Part shown: positions 30,868 to 39,512 of the stretch, in pieces
Layout of the letters: every line of letters begins with the position of its first letter
Position numbering within the stretch: the stretch's first letter is position 1
From: CAZQBY01 sp964540655
GTDB taxonomy: Archaea > Altiarchaeota > Altiarchaeia > JAFGQM01
Direction of reading: 5' to 3'
Assembly (NCBI GenBank): GCA_964540655.1
Contig: CAZINR010000002.1
Coordinates: 7,582-71,581 of the forward strand
DNA length: 64,000 nt
The notes under the pieces: model-generated
Told to the model about the DNA's origin: nothing
The model's database searches: none
What the model saw: the letters and a program-made list of their open reading frames with translations, nothing else
Translations under genes and position numbers: made by a program

Positions 30868-30932
30868 GGCTTAAACTAGAAGGGGAAGCGTAAAAAGAAT
30901 TTAGAAGGGGGCATAATGCATCCTCCCGATCC

Positions 30933-31319
30933 TTATATTCTTTTAAGGTCCTTCATCTCGCTCTTGAACCTCCTGCTGCGCTCTTCTATCTCGCGCAGGT
31001 TGTTCTTGGACTCGGCGCCGTCGATGACCTCCATCTGCTTCTTGACCAGGCTGGTGAAGACGTCCATGATGTTTACGAATTTGTTGGCCATGATGTCGCT
31101 CCTGCGCATCAGACCCCGCGTCGTCCCGACGAAGATTATCGCCATGCCTATTATCTGGACCACCCCGTAGATGATCTCGTTGCTGTATATGGCATCCACG
31201 TCGATGTTCCTCCTCTGCACCTGCTCCAGGTTCTGGAAGTTGAGATAGACCCCGGAGACCGTCAGCAGGAAACCCACAAGAATTATAGCCGCCACCTCTG
31301 TATTGACCGTCCTGACCAT
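30933..31319 (-). CDS. Small membrane protein with coiled coil, unknown
   Basis: 128 aa from the ATG at 31319. Two membrane helices (TEVAAIILVGFLLTVSGVYL; IIYGVVQIIGMAIIFVGTT) are followed by a charged helix likely to form a cytoplasmic coiled coil (KKQMEVIDGAESKNNLREIE). The promoter probably lies in 31325-31368, where a CCCCC/GGGGG stem (31335-31354) and TTTTATA on the minus strand are visible. Function unknown. Confidence 0.65.
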   Translation of the reverse strand: MVRTVNTEVAAIILVGFLLTVSGVYLNFQNLEQVQRRNIDVDAIYSNEIIYGVVQIIGMAIIFVGTTRGLMRRSDIMANKFVNIMDVFTSLVKKQMEVIDGAESKNNLREIEERSRRFKSEMKDLKRI

Positions 31320-31368
31320 TTTAGAAATTAGATACCCCCGTAAGTATAAGGGGGCGAAGTATAAAAGC

Positions 31369-32757
31369 TTAGCGCATGACCCTGAGTATCCCGCGCGCGG
31401 CAAGAACTCCGGTCGCCGCTGCGTTGATTATGTCTCTGGAGAGTCCGCACCCGTCTCCGGCGGCGAACAGATTCTTGACCGAAGTCTGCATGTTCTCATC
31501 CACCGCGGTCATGGTCGAGTAAAACTTTATCTCCGGGGCGTAGAGCAGCGTGGAGTCCGACACTACCCCGGGTATGACCTCGTTGAGCTTCTCCAGACCC
31601 TCTATGATGTTCATGACTATGCGATGCGGCATGGCCATGGATATGTCGCCGGGCGTGACATCAGTCAGAGTGGGCTCCACACTGTTCTTTCTTATCCTGC
31701 CCCACGTCGATCTCCTCCCGTTGAAAAGGTCTTTCATCCTCTGCACTATGGGCTTGCCGCCCCCTATCGTCGTGGCCAGCTTTCCTATGGACTTGCCGTA
31801 CTTGGTCGTGTTTTCAAGCGGCTCGGTCAGCCGTATGCGCTGCAAAAAGGCGAAATTGGTGTTCTTGGACTGCTTTCCCTGCAGAGAGTGGCCATTGACG
31901 CCTATATGGCCGTCATAGGTCTCCTTGACCACGAAGCCCTCGTGGTTGGTGCAGAACGTCCTGATGAAGTCATCATATTTGCGGGTCCTTATGTGAAACT
32001 TCGGGTCCCTGTTTATCTTGACCACCTTGTCCATGACGATCGAAGGCACCTCCACTCGCACCCCTACATCCAAAGGCCCGAATGAATACTCGACCCCATG
32101 GGCGGTAAAAACTCCATCTATCCACTCCCCGCCTATCCTGCCGGGTGCTGCTATGACATATCTTGCCGATATCCTGCTGCCGTCCTTCAAAACCACCCCC
32201 GTGCAGGAGCCCTTGACTATAAGGAGGTCCTTGACCTCGGTCTCCATCAGAAGATCCACGCCCAACTCTTTCAACTCTCTCTCGAAGTTGCCTATGACTG
32301 CCGGGGCGTTGTCGCTGCCAATGTGCCTCTGCTCGATGTCGATGAATTCAACTCCAACAGAGGCGGCCTTGAGCTTCAGTTCATCGGCATCCTTGCCGCT
32401 GGCCTTGTAGAGCTTCTCCGGCGCGCCGTGCTTCAGGAATATGTCATCGACATATCTGATAAGCTCCCAGGATTTCGAGTTGTCATGCGTGAAGAGGTCC
32501 AAATCCCCGCCGATGTCCGGCCTCAGGTTGAGCGTTCCGTCAGACCATGTGCCGGCTCCCCCCATGCCGCACATGATGTCGGTGCCGCGGGTGTATCCAT
32601 TGTTCTTGACGATCTCGCCCTTGGTCCGCCCCTTGATGTCCTTTCCCTTGTCTATGAGCAGTATGGAGAGCTTCTTTGGCGCCTTTGCTAGCTCGTGCGC
32701 GGCGAACATGCCGGCCTGGCCGGCGCCTATTATAACGACGTCGTATTTCTTAGGCAT
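31369..32757 (-). CDS. FAD-dependent oxidoreductase (COG2509-like)
   Basis: 462 aa from ATG 32757. The dinucleotide motif DVVIIGAGQAGMFAAHELAK is at the N-terminus; then GKDIKGRTKGEIVKNNGYT and GMGGAGTWSDGTLNL, and the C-terminal FAD contact LFAAGDGCGLSRDIINAAATG. This matches the uncharacterised FAD-dependent dehydrogenase group related to HI0933/geranylgeranyl-reductase-like flavoproteins. The substrate is unknown. It lies upstream of the small membrane gene on the same strand with 49 bp between. Confidence 0.88.
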   Translation of the reverse strand: MPKKYDVVIIGAGQAGMFAAHELAKAPKKLSILLIDKGKDIKGRTKGEIVKNNGYTRGTDIMCGMGGAGTWSDGTLNLRPDIGGDLDLFTHDNSKSWELIRYVDDIFLKHGAPEKLYKASGKDADELKLKAASVGVEFIDIEQRHIGSDNAPAVIGNFERELKELGVDLLMETEVKDLLIVKGSCTGVVLKDGSRISARYVIAAPGRIGGEWIDGVFTAHGVEYSFGPLDVGVRVEVPSIVMDKVVKINRDPKFHIRTRKYDDFIRTFCTNHEGFVVKETYDGHIGVNGHSLQGKQSKNTNFAFLQRIRLTEPLENTTKYGKSIGKLATTIGGGKPIVQRMKDLFNGRRSTWGRIRKNSVEPTLTDVTPGDISMAMPHRIVMNIIEGLEKLNEVIPGVVSDSTLLYAPEIKFYSTMTAVDENMQTSVKNLFAAGDGCGLSRDIINAAATGVLAARGILRVMR

Positions 32758-32832
32758 CTTGACGGATTGCAACCGGTCCACCCCGGACCGGGAAAATCGC
32801 CCTTGTAGTTAGTGGAAGGCGTCTTAAAAACC

Positions 32833-33213
32833 TTATTTTCTATGCTTCTTGGGCCAGATGCGGCCCCTCCGGTTTGAGGGCCCTGATGGTCGAACCACCC
32901 TTCTATTGAGAACAATCCTCTCAACCTCCCCATCAGCCTCCCTGAGCTTCCTCTTGGCAAGGCTTACTGCGTTCCCAAACCAGCGGTCGAATTCCTGAGG
33001 CCCTTTGATTCTCTCCCTTAGGATGAGCTCCCTCCTCAACTTCTGCCTCTCCGCTGGGTCGCTTGCGGCCCTCACCAGGTAGGCCAGGACCCTCCCTGCG
33101 CTCTCTTGGTTCTCCAGCGCCTCTATGCGCGGCTCCTCAAAGCCTATGCCCATCATCTTGGACGTGTACAGGAAGACCTCGATAGGGTCAACACCCTCCG
33201 GAAGATTATCCAT
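32833..33213 (-). CDS. Basic helical protein, unknown
   Basis: 126 aa. A helical N-terminal two thirds (VEVFLYTSKMMG-type start, RQKLRRELILRERIKG in the middle) and a very basic tail (RRVVRPSGPSNRRGRIWPKK) suggest nucleic-acid or ribosome binding. It starts 2 bp downstream of the purP gene stop, so it belongs to that transcription unit. Family not recognised. Confidence 0.6.
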   Translation of the reverse strand: MDNLPEGVDPIEVFLYTSKMMGIGFEEPRIEALENQESAGRVLAYLVRAASDPAERQKLRRELILRERIKGPQEFDRWFGNAVSLAKRKLREADGEVERIVLNRRVVRPSGPSNRRGRIWPKKHRK

Positions 33214-33215
33214 CT

Positions 33216-34244
33216 TCAGCTCAACACCTCATCCAGCTTCCCCTTCTTCGCGGCCAGCTTCAGCTCCTGGGCGATGCGCCGCCCGGTGGTCAGCCCCGGC
33301 TGGATGAAGGCGGAATAGGCCGACTCGGGGACCGCTATGTTGGTGCCGGCCACTATGCGCGCGCTTATCTCAAAAGCATAGATGTTGAGCTCCTTGTCGA
33401 TTATGCACTCCAGGCAGAACGGCCCCCACAGACCGCCGAAGAGCTTTATGCTCTCCTCCACGGTGCGCGCGCCCATATCCAGGACCCGCGGCAGGACAGA
33501 CTCTCGCAGAACCAGCTGGACGTTGCCAGCCACCGTGAAGCCGGGCGTTATCCCGGCGTCCATAAGCTCGCTCATCGAGCCCAGCTTGAATATCTCGTCT
33601 ATGTCGCTCTCCACCCTCCGGTCCATCGACAGCATCTCCAGCGTCCCCCTGCTCAGCTTGTAGCCGTCCTCCTTCAGCGGGGAGTAGAAGTAGTGGAAGT
33701 AGAAGCGCGCGCCGGGTATGAACTCCTGGATGGTGTACTTCTGGCTCTTGTCGAGGTTGTCATCGAACTCCCTTTTGTTTTTGGCTATGAAGAAGCCGTG
33801 ACCGCCCTTGGCGCCGTGGTACTTGACTATGACCGGGCCCTTGATGTCTTTCGGGTCCTTTATCTCTCGCGGCATGCGGACTCCTGCGCCCTCAAGCCAT
33901 TCCCGCTCCTTCCCGCGGTCGGACTCCCAGTCCAGCACCGCTTTGTTTCCGTAAACGGGGATTTCCAGCTTCTTGAAGTTCTGCGCGCCCATGTACTCCA
34001 CGAACGAGCCGTGGGGTATGATGACCGCCCCTTTCTCCTTAAGCTTCTTGGCGACCTCGGGCTTGAGCAGGTCCTGGTAATCGTCTATGACGAAGAACTC
34101 GTCCGGTTTGGCGAGGGGGAACGCGTCGTAGAAGCGCGGGGGCTCCTTTAGGCATATGCCGATGGTCTTCAGACCCTCCTTGCGCGCGCCGTGGAATATC
34201 TGCAGCGACGAGTGCGAGCAGACCGTTGTTATCACAGGTTTCAT
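33216..34244 (-). CDS. purP: FAICAR synthetase PurP (formate-dependent), copy 1
   Basis: 342 aa, archaeal PurP ATP-grasp. CSHSSLQIFHGARKEGLKT is the conserved N-terminal segment (SHSALxIxxGAKxEG in the family); PVIVKYHGAKGGHGFF is the ATP-grasp loop; ARFYFHYFYSPL and ALVRE-like LVLRESVLPRVLDMGART follow; FEISARIVAGTNI is metal-binding. PurP converts AICAR to FAICAR using formate and ATP, replacing PurH transformylase in archaea. A second paralog (34815) lies just upstream, separated by two small genes. Which of the two is the housekeeping enzyme cannot be told; this copy has clear ATP-grasp residues. Confidence 0.9.
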   Translation of the reverse strand: MKPVITTVCSHSSLQIFHGARKEGLKTIGICLKEPPRFYDAFPLAKPDEFFVIDDYQDLLKPEVAKKLKEKGAVIIPHGSFVEYMGAQNFKKLEIPVYGNKAVLDWESDRGKEREWLEGAGVRMPREIKDPKDIKGPVIVKYHGAKGGHGFFIAKNKREFDDNLDKSQKYTIQEFIPGARFYFHYFYSPLKEDGYKLSRGTLEMLSMDRRVESDIDEIFKLGSMSELMDAGITPGFTVAGNVQLVLRESVLPRVLDMGARTVEESIKLFGGLWGPFCLECIIDKELNIYAFEISARIVAGTNIAVPESAYSAFIQPGLTTGRRIAQELKLAAKKGKLDEVLS

Positions 34245-34528
34245 TTTTCGATTAAGTCGACTTCGTGCTCTCCCCCTTGCTCGTCATAGACGTGCAGTTT
34301 GCCGTCTTTCACTTCAAGCTTCGTGATGAAGACATACTGCGTGTCAGCCTCCATCTCGGGAGAATACTCCGTAGTGTAAACCTTTACGAGTTTGACTCTC
34401 TTGCCGTCTTCATCTAACACCTCCACCATGCCCCCTACCTGGCTCTCGCCCCCTATCCAGTGCGGCGCAGTGTACTTCAGCCCGCCGTGCTCGACGGGCT
34501 CCACCTCCTTCGGCGCAGCTCGGCTCAT
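34241..34528 (-). CDS. Small beta-rich protein in purP unit, unknown
   Basis: 95 aa, strand-rich (LKYTAPHWIGGESQVGGMVE, then DTQYVFITKLEVKDGKLHVY), acidic and without cysteines. Its stop overlaps the purP start by 4 bp, so it is coupled to it. No family recognised. Confidence 0.6.
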   Translation of the reverse strand: MSRAAPKEVEPVEHGGLKYTAPHWIGGESQVGGMVEVLDEDGKRVKLVKVYTTEYSPEMEADTQYVFITKLEVKDGKLHVYDEQGGEHEVDLIEK

Positions 34529-34555
34529 TTTGGTTCCTTTGCTTAAAGATACTCA

Positions 34556-34617
34556 CAGCTCAACCTTCGGTTGAGCGTCGGGAAAGGTGAAACCTTTCCC
34601 TCGCATATGCGAGACTT
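34556..34617. repeat. Intergenic hairpin element, copy A
   Basis: Stem GCTCAACC/GGTTGAGC around TTC, stem GGGAAAGG/CCTTTCCC, and the palindrome TCGCATATGCGA. A 24-nt stretch (34594-34617) is identical to 56524-56547, and the first stem is shared with compensatory changes. See the copy at 56491. Confidence 0.65.
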
Positions 34618-34813
34618 AACCCCTCTTCGAGGATTTTTGCTCCAACTCTTCGATTTTCCTCTCGACCTTCTCTTTCTGCTCCGGCGTCAGCATCCGGTTC
34701 TCCAGCCCCAGCTCTCTAAGAGCGACCTCCCTGAGGGCGTGCTCCATTATGTCGGAGACCTCGGTCTCACTCACTTCCGGCTCTACAGTATTCGGAACAT
34801 CTGAATCTTCCAT
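34616..34813 (-). CDS. Small acidic helical protein, unknown
   Basis: 65 aa, highly charged (VSETEVSDIMEHALREVALR then LTPEQKEKVERKIEELEQ). It lies between the two purP paralogs on the same strand, 1 bp after the upstream gene stop. No recognised family; the coding call rests on the reading frame and tight spacing. Confidence 0.5.
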   Translation of the reverse strand: MEDSDVPNTVEPEVSETEVSDIMEHALREVALRELGLENRMLTPEQKEKVERKIEELEQKSSKRG

Positions 34814-34814
34814 C

Positions 34815-35936
34815 TTATGTCACGATCTCCTTGAGTTTGTTTTGCTTTACGGCGTTTTTGATTTCAATCGCTATCCTCCTCCCTACGCTCATCTCCTCCC
34901 TGTGCAGATAACCGGAGTACGGAGTGAATTTGGTCCCTGGCGAGCCCTGGACCCTCAAGCTGATGTCGAACGTGACGGCCGTCTCCTTCGGCGGTCCCGG
35001 AATGAAAGTCGCCTGCAGTGCGAACGGCCCGATTATGCCGGGCGCGTATTCCTTCTTGCTGACCTCCACGAACCTCTCGCCCAGCTCGAAAACCTGCTCC
35101 AGCAGCGACTCTTTCATGGTGCAGGCGATGTGCCCCGCCTCTATGGACTTGGCCTCCACGTACTTGAGCGCTTCAATCTGCTGCGGTGCCGGCAGCCGCA
35201 GTATTCCGTCGAGGTTCGTTTGCCTTCGCGTGTCCGTCCCGAGCAGCTCCAGCCGATCCTCCAGCGGAGAATAGAAATAATTGAAGTTGACCTGCGCGCC
35301 CATTACGAACTCCTCGATTACCGCCTCCTTCAGCGCGTCTTCCGTTATGCGCCCGGCCTCGATGAGCTCGTTGGCCTTCTCCACGAACTCTTCCGGAGAC
35401 GAGCAGAGGAAGAAGGCCCGTTCGTAGCTGCGCTGCTTCTCCGCCACCTTCACCAGCGCAAGCCGGTCGATGTCCTTGGCCTTTTTGAAAACCTTGGGAA
35501 ACGGTATCCCTGCCTCCTCCATCAGCCAGTACTGGTTCTTGGGCGCGGTCCTCTCCTCTGCGCGCAAGAGGTTGCGCGACCCGAACAGCGGGATCTTGAA
35601 CTCGTCCTCGATTTTATCGTAACCAACATACACCTCGAAAGAGCGGTGCGGCAGGAAGATGGTCCCCCGGTCCGCGAGCTTCTTCAGCACGTCCGGCTTT
35701 GTTATCTGCTCGAACTTGTCCAATATGATAGTCTCATCCACGACTCCCACGTTCCCACGGGCCTTGAAATACTCGTCATACGTCTTCTCACGGCCCTTCT
35801 GGCAGACCACGATGGTCTTGAATCCCTCGTCCTTGGCGCCCTTGGAGATGTCGAGCGCGGAATGCGAGCCCAGGGCCCCTATGGCGATGCCTTTGTACCC
35901 CGATACCATCCCCTGGATTTCGCTCCTCTCAATCAT
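34815..35936 (-). CDS. purP: FAICAR synthetase PurP-like, copy 2
   Basis: 373 aa, same ATP-grasp family as 33216. GALGSHSALDISKGAKDEGFKTIVVC is the N-terminal signature, LALVKVAEKQRSYERAFFL stands where the glycine-rich ATP loop is, QVNFNYFYSPLEDRLELLGT and FDISLRVQGSPGT follow. The ATP-loop region differs from copy 1 (no HGAKGGHGF string), so the two have diverged in function; in several archaea one PurP paralog is not the main transformylase. The gene opens the transcription unit 34815, 34616, 34241, 33216, 32833. Confidence 0.88.
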   Translation of the reverse strand: MIERSEIQGMVSGYKGIAIGALGSHSALDISKGAKDEGFKTIVVCQKGREKTYDEYFKARGNVGVVDETIILDKFEQITKPDVLKKLADRGTIFLPHRSFEVYVGYDKIEDEFKIPLFGSRNLLRAEERTAPKNQYWLMEEAGIPFPKVFKKAKDIDRLALVKVAEKQRSYERAFFLCSSPEEFVEKANELIEAGRITEDALKEAVIEEFVMGAQVNFNYFYSPLEDRLELLGTDTRRQTNLDGILRLPAPQQIEALKYVEAKSIEAGHIACTMKESLLEQVFELGERFVEVSKKEYAPGIIGPFALQATFIPGPPKETAVTFDISLRVQGSPGTKFTPYSGYLHREEMSVGRRIAIEIKNAVKQNKLKEIVT

Positions 35937-35975
35937 CTTTTTCCCCTGATTAATTAGAAGCCGAGAGCTATAAAA

Positions 35976-36413
35976 CTACTCCACGGTTATGAAGATCTCC
36001 TTGTCGGCCTTGCCGTCCGCGTTTATGTCGAACTCGGTCTTGAACCGGCCCCTCTCATTCTGGGCTGACACCTTGAAATCCCTCTTTACTGTGTCGCCGG
36101 GTGCCATGGCCTCGATGCTCTGGACTGTGGAAGACAGATTGTCCAGATTGGGGGAGAGCCTCATAGTCACGGCCGCGTCAGATATCGTCTCCCGGAGGTT
36201 GGTCACCTCTGTGGTTATGGTCGTGGCGTCGAACCTCCCTACGGTGGTCCTGGATGCGGAGAAGCAGACCTTGATACCGCCCTTCTCGACGCAGTCTCCG
36301 TACAGGACCACGGTTATTATCGAGACCAGGTATACCAGCGCGAAGACCACCAGTATCAGAACCAGCAGCCCGACTATGTTCTTCCACTTGATTCTTCTAA
36401 ACGTATCTAACAT
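35976..36413 (-). CDS. Membrane-anchored extracellular beta-domain protein, unknown
   Basis: 145 aa. One membrane helix near the N-terminus (IVGLLVLILVVFALVYLVSI), then an outside beta-sandwich-like domain (TTITTEVTNLRETISDAAVT; PGDTVKRDFKVSAQNERGRF) of the CARDB/Ig-like type, ending with ADGKADKEIFITVE. It overlaps the upstream gene (36397) by 17 bp and probably works with it, as both carry similar extracellular domains. Confidence 0.68.
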   Translation of the reverse strand: MLDTFRRIKWKNIVGLLVLILVVFALVYLVSIITVVLYGDCVEKGGIKVCFSASRTTVGRFDATTITTEVTNLRETISDAAVTMRLSPNLDNLSSTVQSIEAMAPGDTVKRDFKVSAQNERGRFKTEFDINADGKADKEIFITVE

Positions 36414-37254
36414 CTTGTTCCTCCGTCCCTATCCTGACCATGAGTCTGTCCCTTCCCGCGGACCGCAGTCTGTCGTCCTCGTTGCTGACCTCCGCCTCTA
36501 TGACGTATTCTCCCTCTTCTGCGTCTCCGCCGACCGTCATCGGGAAATAGACCTCCCTCGAGCCGCCGGTTTCCAACTCGGGTATGATTTTGACATCGAC
36601 CTCGCCCTCTCTGAATGATATGCCGCTGCCCTCGGGCGCTCTGACCAGGACCCTCACCGACTCCAGACTCTCGTCGTGCGTATTGGTCATCTCGACCCTG
36701 AGCCCGGCCGAGCTGCCCGGATACGTCCCCTCGACAGGCACGGCCGTCACCGTTATTGGGATGGAGACTTCTTCGATAGCCGGGCCATCCTGCTCCGCCT
36801 CGCCGAATTCGACGCCCAGCAGGGCGGATGCGGCCATTATTATGACCACGATTATGACAAAGATGAGCACCACCGATTTGGCCGCCACGTTGGCGAGCAT
36901 GAGCTTCTCGGATTTCCGCACATCATCGCTCTCTTCTTCAAGCCTCTTCTTGTCTTCCATCTCATGCTTCTTTATCGTGCGCATAAGCGGCTTCTCCTTT
37001 ATGTCCATCATGCGGTCCTGCACCTCCCGCAGCTTCTCCTCGTACTCGAATATCTTGTCCTGAGCCTCCTTCTCGTCTATCTTCTTGTGGTAGAACGATA
37101 GCTTTACATGCTCTATGGATTTCATCAGCCGCAGCCGCTCTGCCTGCAGCTTGCTGAGCACCTTCTGGAGCCGGTGCCTGCGGTGGTCGGTGGTCAGCAT
37201 CAGGAATAGGATGAAAAGGGCTATGATTATGAGCACTATGGTCACCGGATCCAT
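36397..37254 (-). CDS. Two-helix membrane protein with coiled coil and CARDB-like domain
   Basis: 285 aa. Membrane helix 1 (IVLIIIALFILFLMLTT), a charged coiled coil of about 100 aa (SIEHVKLSFYHKKIDEKEAQ, IFEYEEKLREVQDRM), membrane helix 2 (AAKSVVLIFVIIVVIIMAAS), then an extracellular beta domain with repeated hydrophobic strands (VEMTNTHDESLESVRVLVR). The coiled-coil segment matches, position for position, the one in 44751-46310 (TTRLDFYKRRIEGDKADKL). This looks like a reusable module. Possibly a surface scaffold; function unknown. Confidence 0.68.
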   Translation of the reverse strand: MDPVTIVLIIIALFILFLMLTTDHRRHRLQKVLSKLQAERLRLMKSIEHVKLSFYHKKIDEKEAQDKIFEYEEKLREVQDRMMDIKEKPLMRTIKKHEMEDKKRLEEESDDVRKSEKLMLANVAAKSVVLIFVIIVVIIMAASALLGVEFGEAEQDGPAIEEVSIPITVTAVPVEGTYPGSSAGLRVEMTNTHDESLESVRVLVRAPEGSGISFREGEVDVKIIPELETGGSREVYFPMTVGGDAEEGEYVIEAEVSNEDDRLRSAGRDRLMVRIGTEEQDVRYV

Positions 37255-37279
37255 CGAGGAAACTTAAGGGTGGAAATTA

Positions 37280-37507
37280 TTAAAATACCTGTGAGCACAT
37301 CAGGGCTATGGCAAGGGTGACCACGCCTGCTGTTACTACCAGGGGCTCTCGTATCACCAGCCCGCCCATTATCATGACGCCGCCGCCTATGAGCAAGATG
37401 GCGGGCATGGCCATCTGGTAGTCCTGGGCATAGAAGGTTATCGCCAGCAGCAACAGAAATACGGCGACCAGCATCTCATAAGCGTATCCCGTTCCCTTCT
37501 CCTTCAT
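37280..37507 (-). CDS. Small membrane protein, unknown
   Basis: 75 aa, three hydrophobic segments (MLVAVFLLLLAITFYAQ, ILLIGGGVMIMGGLVI, TAGVVTLAIALMCSQ). It lies 25 bp upstream of the 36397 gene on the same strand and may belong to the same operon. No family recognised. Confidence 0.55.
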   Translation of the reverse strand: MKEKGTGYAYEMLVAVFLLLLAITFYAQDYQMAMPAILLIGGGVMIMGGLVIREPLVVTAGVVTLAIALMCSQVF

Positions 37508-37617
37508 GTCAGTTTTAACGGGTTGAAGAATAAAAAGGTCAAGTCTTCGCCACTATTTGGCCGGCTTGACCAGACCATAACTAATCCCGGGCAATCGGGT
37601 ACCTTAGCGGTAAAAAA

Positions 37618-38757
37618 TCAGGAGAGGCCCTTCACAGTCGCCATCCGGTCGAAGGCCTGACCCAGGGTCTTGACGTCCGCGTTGCCGTAGCTCATGCGGA
37701 TGCAACCCCGGCCTTGAGTGCCGAAGGGCGAACCGGGCACGGTCCCAACACCCGCCTCGATGAGCGAGTCGGCCAGCTTGACGTCGTCCTTGCCCTCGAA
37801 ATACGGGAATATGTAGAAAGCCCCTCCGGGCTCTTGGCATGTGCAGTCGAACTCCTTTATCCGCTCCATGGAATAGTCTCGCCTCTTTTTGAATTCGGCC
37901 ACCATGCTCTTCATCGCCTCCTGCGCCTCGCCGCTGAAGCAAGCCAGCGCCCCGTACTGCGCGAAAGTCACCGGGTTCGAGACGGACTGCTGCTGCAGCA
38001 CGTTCATCTTCTGTATGACGTCGAACTCCGGGCATGCAGCATATCCCAGCCTCCAGCCGGTCATGGAGAACGGCTTGGAGAAGGCGTTGACCGTTATGGT
38101 CTTGTCATACTCGGACCCTATGCTGAAGTGCTCTCCCTCGTAGATTATAGTCTCGTAGCATTCGTCGGATATTATCCACATGTCGTTTGCTTTGGCGACC
38201 TTGATTATCTCCTTCAGGGCCTCTTCGGGGTACGCCGCTCCGGTGGGATTGTTGGGTGTGTTTACCACCACCATCTTGGCGCCCGAGCCGTCCAGCTCGC
38301 TGAGGAAGTCCTCATCCGGCACGAACCCGTTCTCGGCCTTCAATGGCAGCCAAGCAGTCTCGCCCCTGGCCAACTTTATCATGCTCTCATAGCTGACCCA
38401 TGAGGGATTGGGCAAAGCTACTTTATCCCCCTCCTGCACCATCACCATGAATATCTCGAAAAGTATGTTCTTGGCCCCCATGCTCACGATGACCTTCTCC
38501 GAGTCTATGTCCTTGATTCCGTTCTGTTTGCTCAACTTCTCGGCAATCTTCTCCCTCAGCTCGGGGATGCCCTTGCTCGGGCCGTAGTGCACCTTGCCCT
38601 CGTCCAGGGCCTTCTTGGCCGCCTCTTTCACCACTTCCGGGGTGTCGAACCCGGGCCTGCCTATGGTCAGGTTTATCATCCCCTCTTTCTTGGCCATCGC
38701 TGCGTACTTGAACGTGGCCGAAGGGGGTACGTCCAATATCCTGTCAGCAAACATCAT
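37618..38757 (-). CDS. Class I/II PLP-dependent aminotransferase (AspC-like)
   Basis: 379 aa from the ATG at 38757 (a longer frame to 38892 runs into L15e). MINLTIGRPGFDTPEVVKEA and VHYGPSKGIPELREKI at the N-terminus, VVNTPNNPTGAAYPEEAL, ISDECYETI, and NAFSKPFSMTGWRLGY with the PLP-lysine: fold type I aspartate aminotransferase subgroup Igamma. Likely interconverts aspartate, glutamate or an aromatic amino acid with 2-oxo acids. Closely follows rpl15e (38787) on the same strand. Confidence 0.93.
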   Translation of the reverse strand: MMFADRILDVPPSATFKYAAMAKKEGMINLTIGRPGFDTPEVVKEAAKKALDEGKVHYGPSKGIPELREKIAEKLSKQNGIKDIDSEKVIVSMGAKNILFEIFMVMVQEGDKVALPNPSWVSYESMIKLARGETAWLPLKAENGFVPDEDFLSELDGSGAKMVVVNTPNNPTGAAYPEEALKEIIKVAKANDMWIISDECYETIIYEGEHFSIGSEYDKTITVNAFSKPFSMTGWRLGYAACPEFDVIQKMNVLQQQSVSNPVTFAQYGALACFSGEAQEAMKSMVAEFKKRRDYSMERIKEFDCTCQEPGGAFYIFPYFEGKDDVKLADSLIEAGVGTVPGSPFGTQGRGCIRMSYGNADVKTLGQAFDRMATVKGLS

Positions 38758-38786
38758 TTTTATCGTAATGTTGCGCGCGGAAGGCC

Positions 38787-39386
38787 TTATCTCGCCTTCT
38801 CCGCGCCCTTGCCCCGCCTTCTCAGCCCCCTGCTCTTCCTGCCCGAGGGCGTGAGGCCCCTGTAGACCCTCCCGGAATGCTGCTTGGCGCATATCCAGTT
38901 GAGCTCCTTGTCTTTCTTGACATGGGGGTTGTCGGGGTCGATTAATATTATCTCGAAATACTTGTACTGTCCGTCCTCCCAGAGCCAGTATGAGCAGAGA
39001 ACCTCGCAGTTGGGGAACTTGCGGTTAGCCCTCTCTTCGGCCAGGGTCTGCTTGCTCTTGCTGAGAGTGGCGTAATCGAACGCCTTCTTGGGCTTCCTGC
39101 CGCCGGAGGTCTGCCGCCTCTTGCGGCCGCCCTTGCCCACTCTCACGACCACTGCGACCAGCCCGGGCTTGTCCTTCCAGCCCAGCTCCCTGGCCCTCCA
39201 GGCCTTGAGCGGCTTGTCCTCTTTTACCACGGCCTCGCCCTTCCTCCAGGCGCGGCCCCTTTCCACCCAGACCTGCCGCAGCTCCTTTATGGTCTGCTTG
39301 TACTCGTCCGGGTCCTTCTCTTTGAGGGCCAGCACGGCTGCCCTCTTCTTCGGCTCTATTACGGTAAGAAATTTCTTCTCGTTCAT
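38787..39386 (-). CDS. rpl15e: Ribosomal protein L15e
   Basis: 199 aa. WRARELGWKDKPGLVAVVVR, GGRKRRQTSGGRKPKK, SYWLWEDGQYKYFEIILIDP and RVYRGLTPSGRKSRGLRRRG are the conserved L15e blocks of archaea and eukaryotes. A large-subunit ribosomal protein with no bacterial counterpart, hence strong support for an archaeal source. Start ATG 39386. Its upstream spacer (39387-39512) carries several hairpins. Confidence 0.95.
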   Translation of the reverse strand: MNEKKFLTVIEPKKRAAVLALKEKDPDEYKQTIKELRQVWVERGRAWRKGEAVVKEDKPLKAWRARELGWKDKPGLVAVVVRVGKGGRKRRQTSGGRKPKKAFDYATLSKSKQTLAEERANRKFPNCEVLCSYWLWEDGQYKYFEIILIDPDNPHVKKDKELNWICAKQHSGRVYRGLTPSGRKSRGLRRRGKGAEKAR

Positions 39387-39402
39387 TTTCAGCTCCTTGT
39401 TG

Positions 39403-39470
39403 CCTGCGCACTGAGCGCAGGAACCCTCAACTTACGTCGAGGTTCCGGTTCGGGGTCAGTCCCCACATTC
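39403..39470. repeat. Hairpin cluster upstream of rpl15e
   Basis: CCTGCGC/GCGCAGG, GGAAC-C-CTC/GAG-GTTCC with one unpaired C, and GGGG/CCCC stems follow in tandem. The bulged stem recalls the cassette hairpins, but the sequence does not match them; the element could also be a leader or terminator structure. Confidence 0.35.
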
Positions 39471-39512
39471 CACACGGAGTCTTTTATGTTTGTAGGTGCT
39501 GCTATAAAAATC

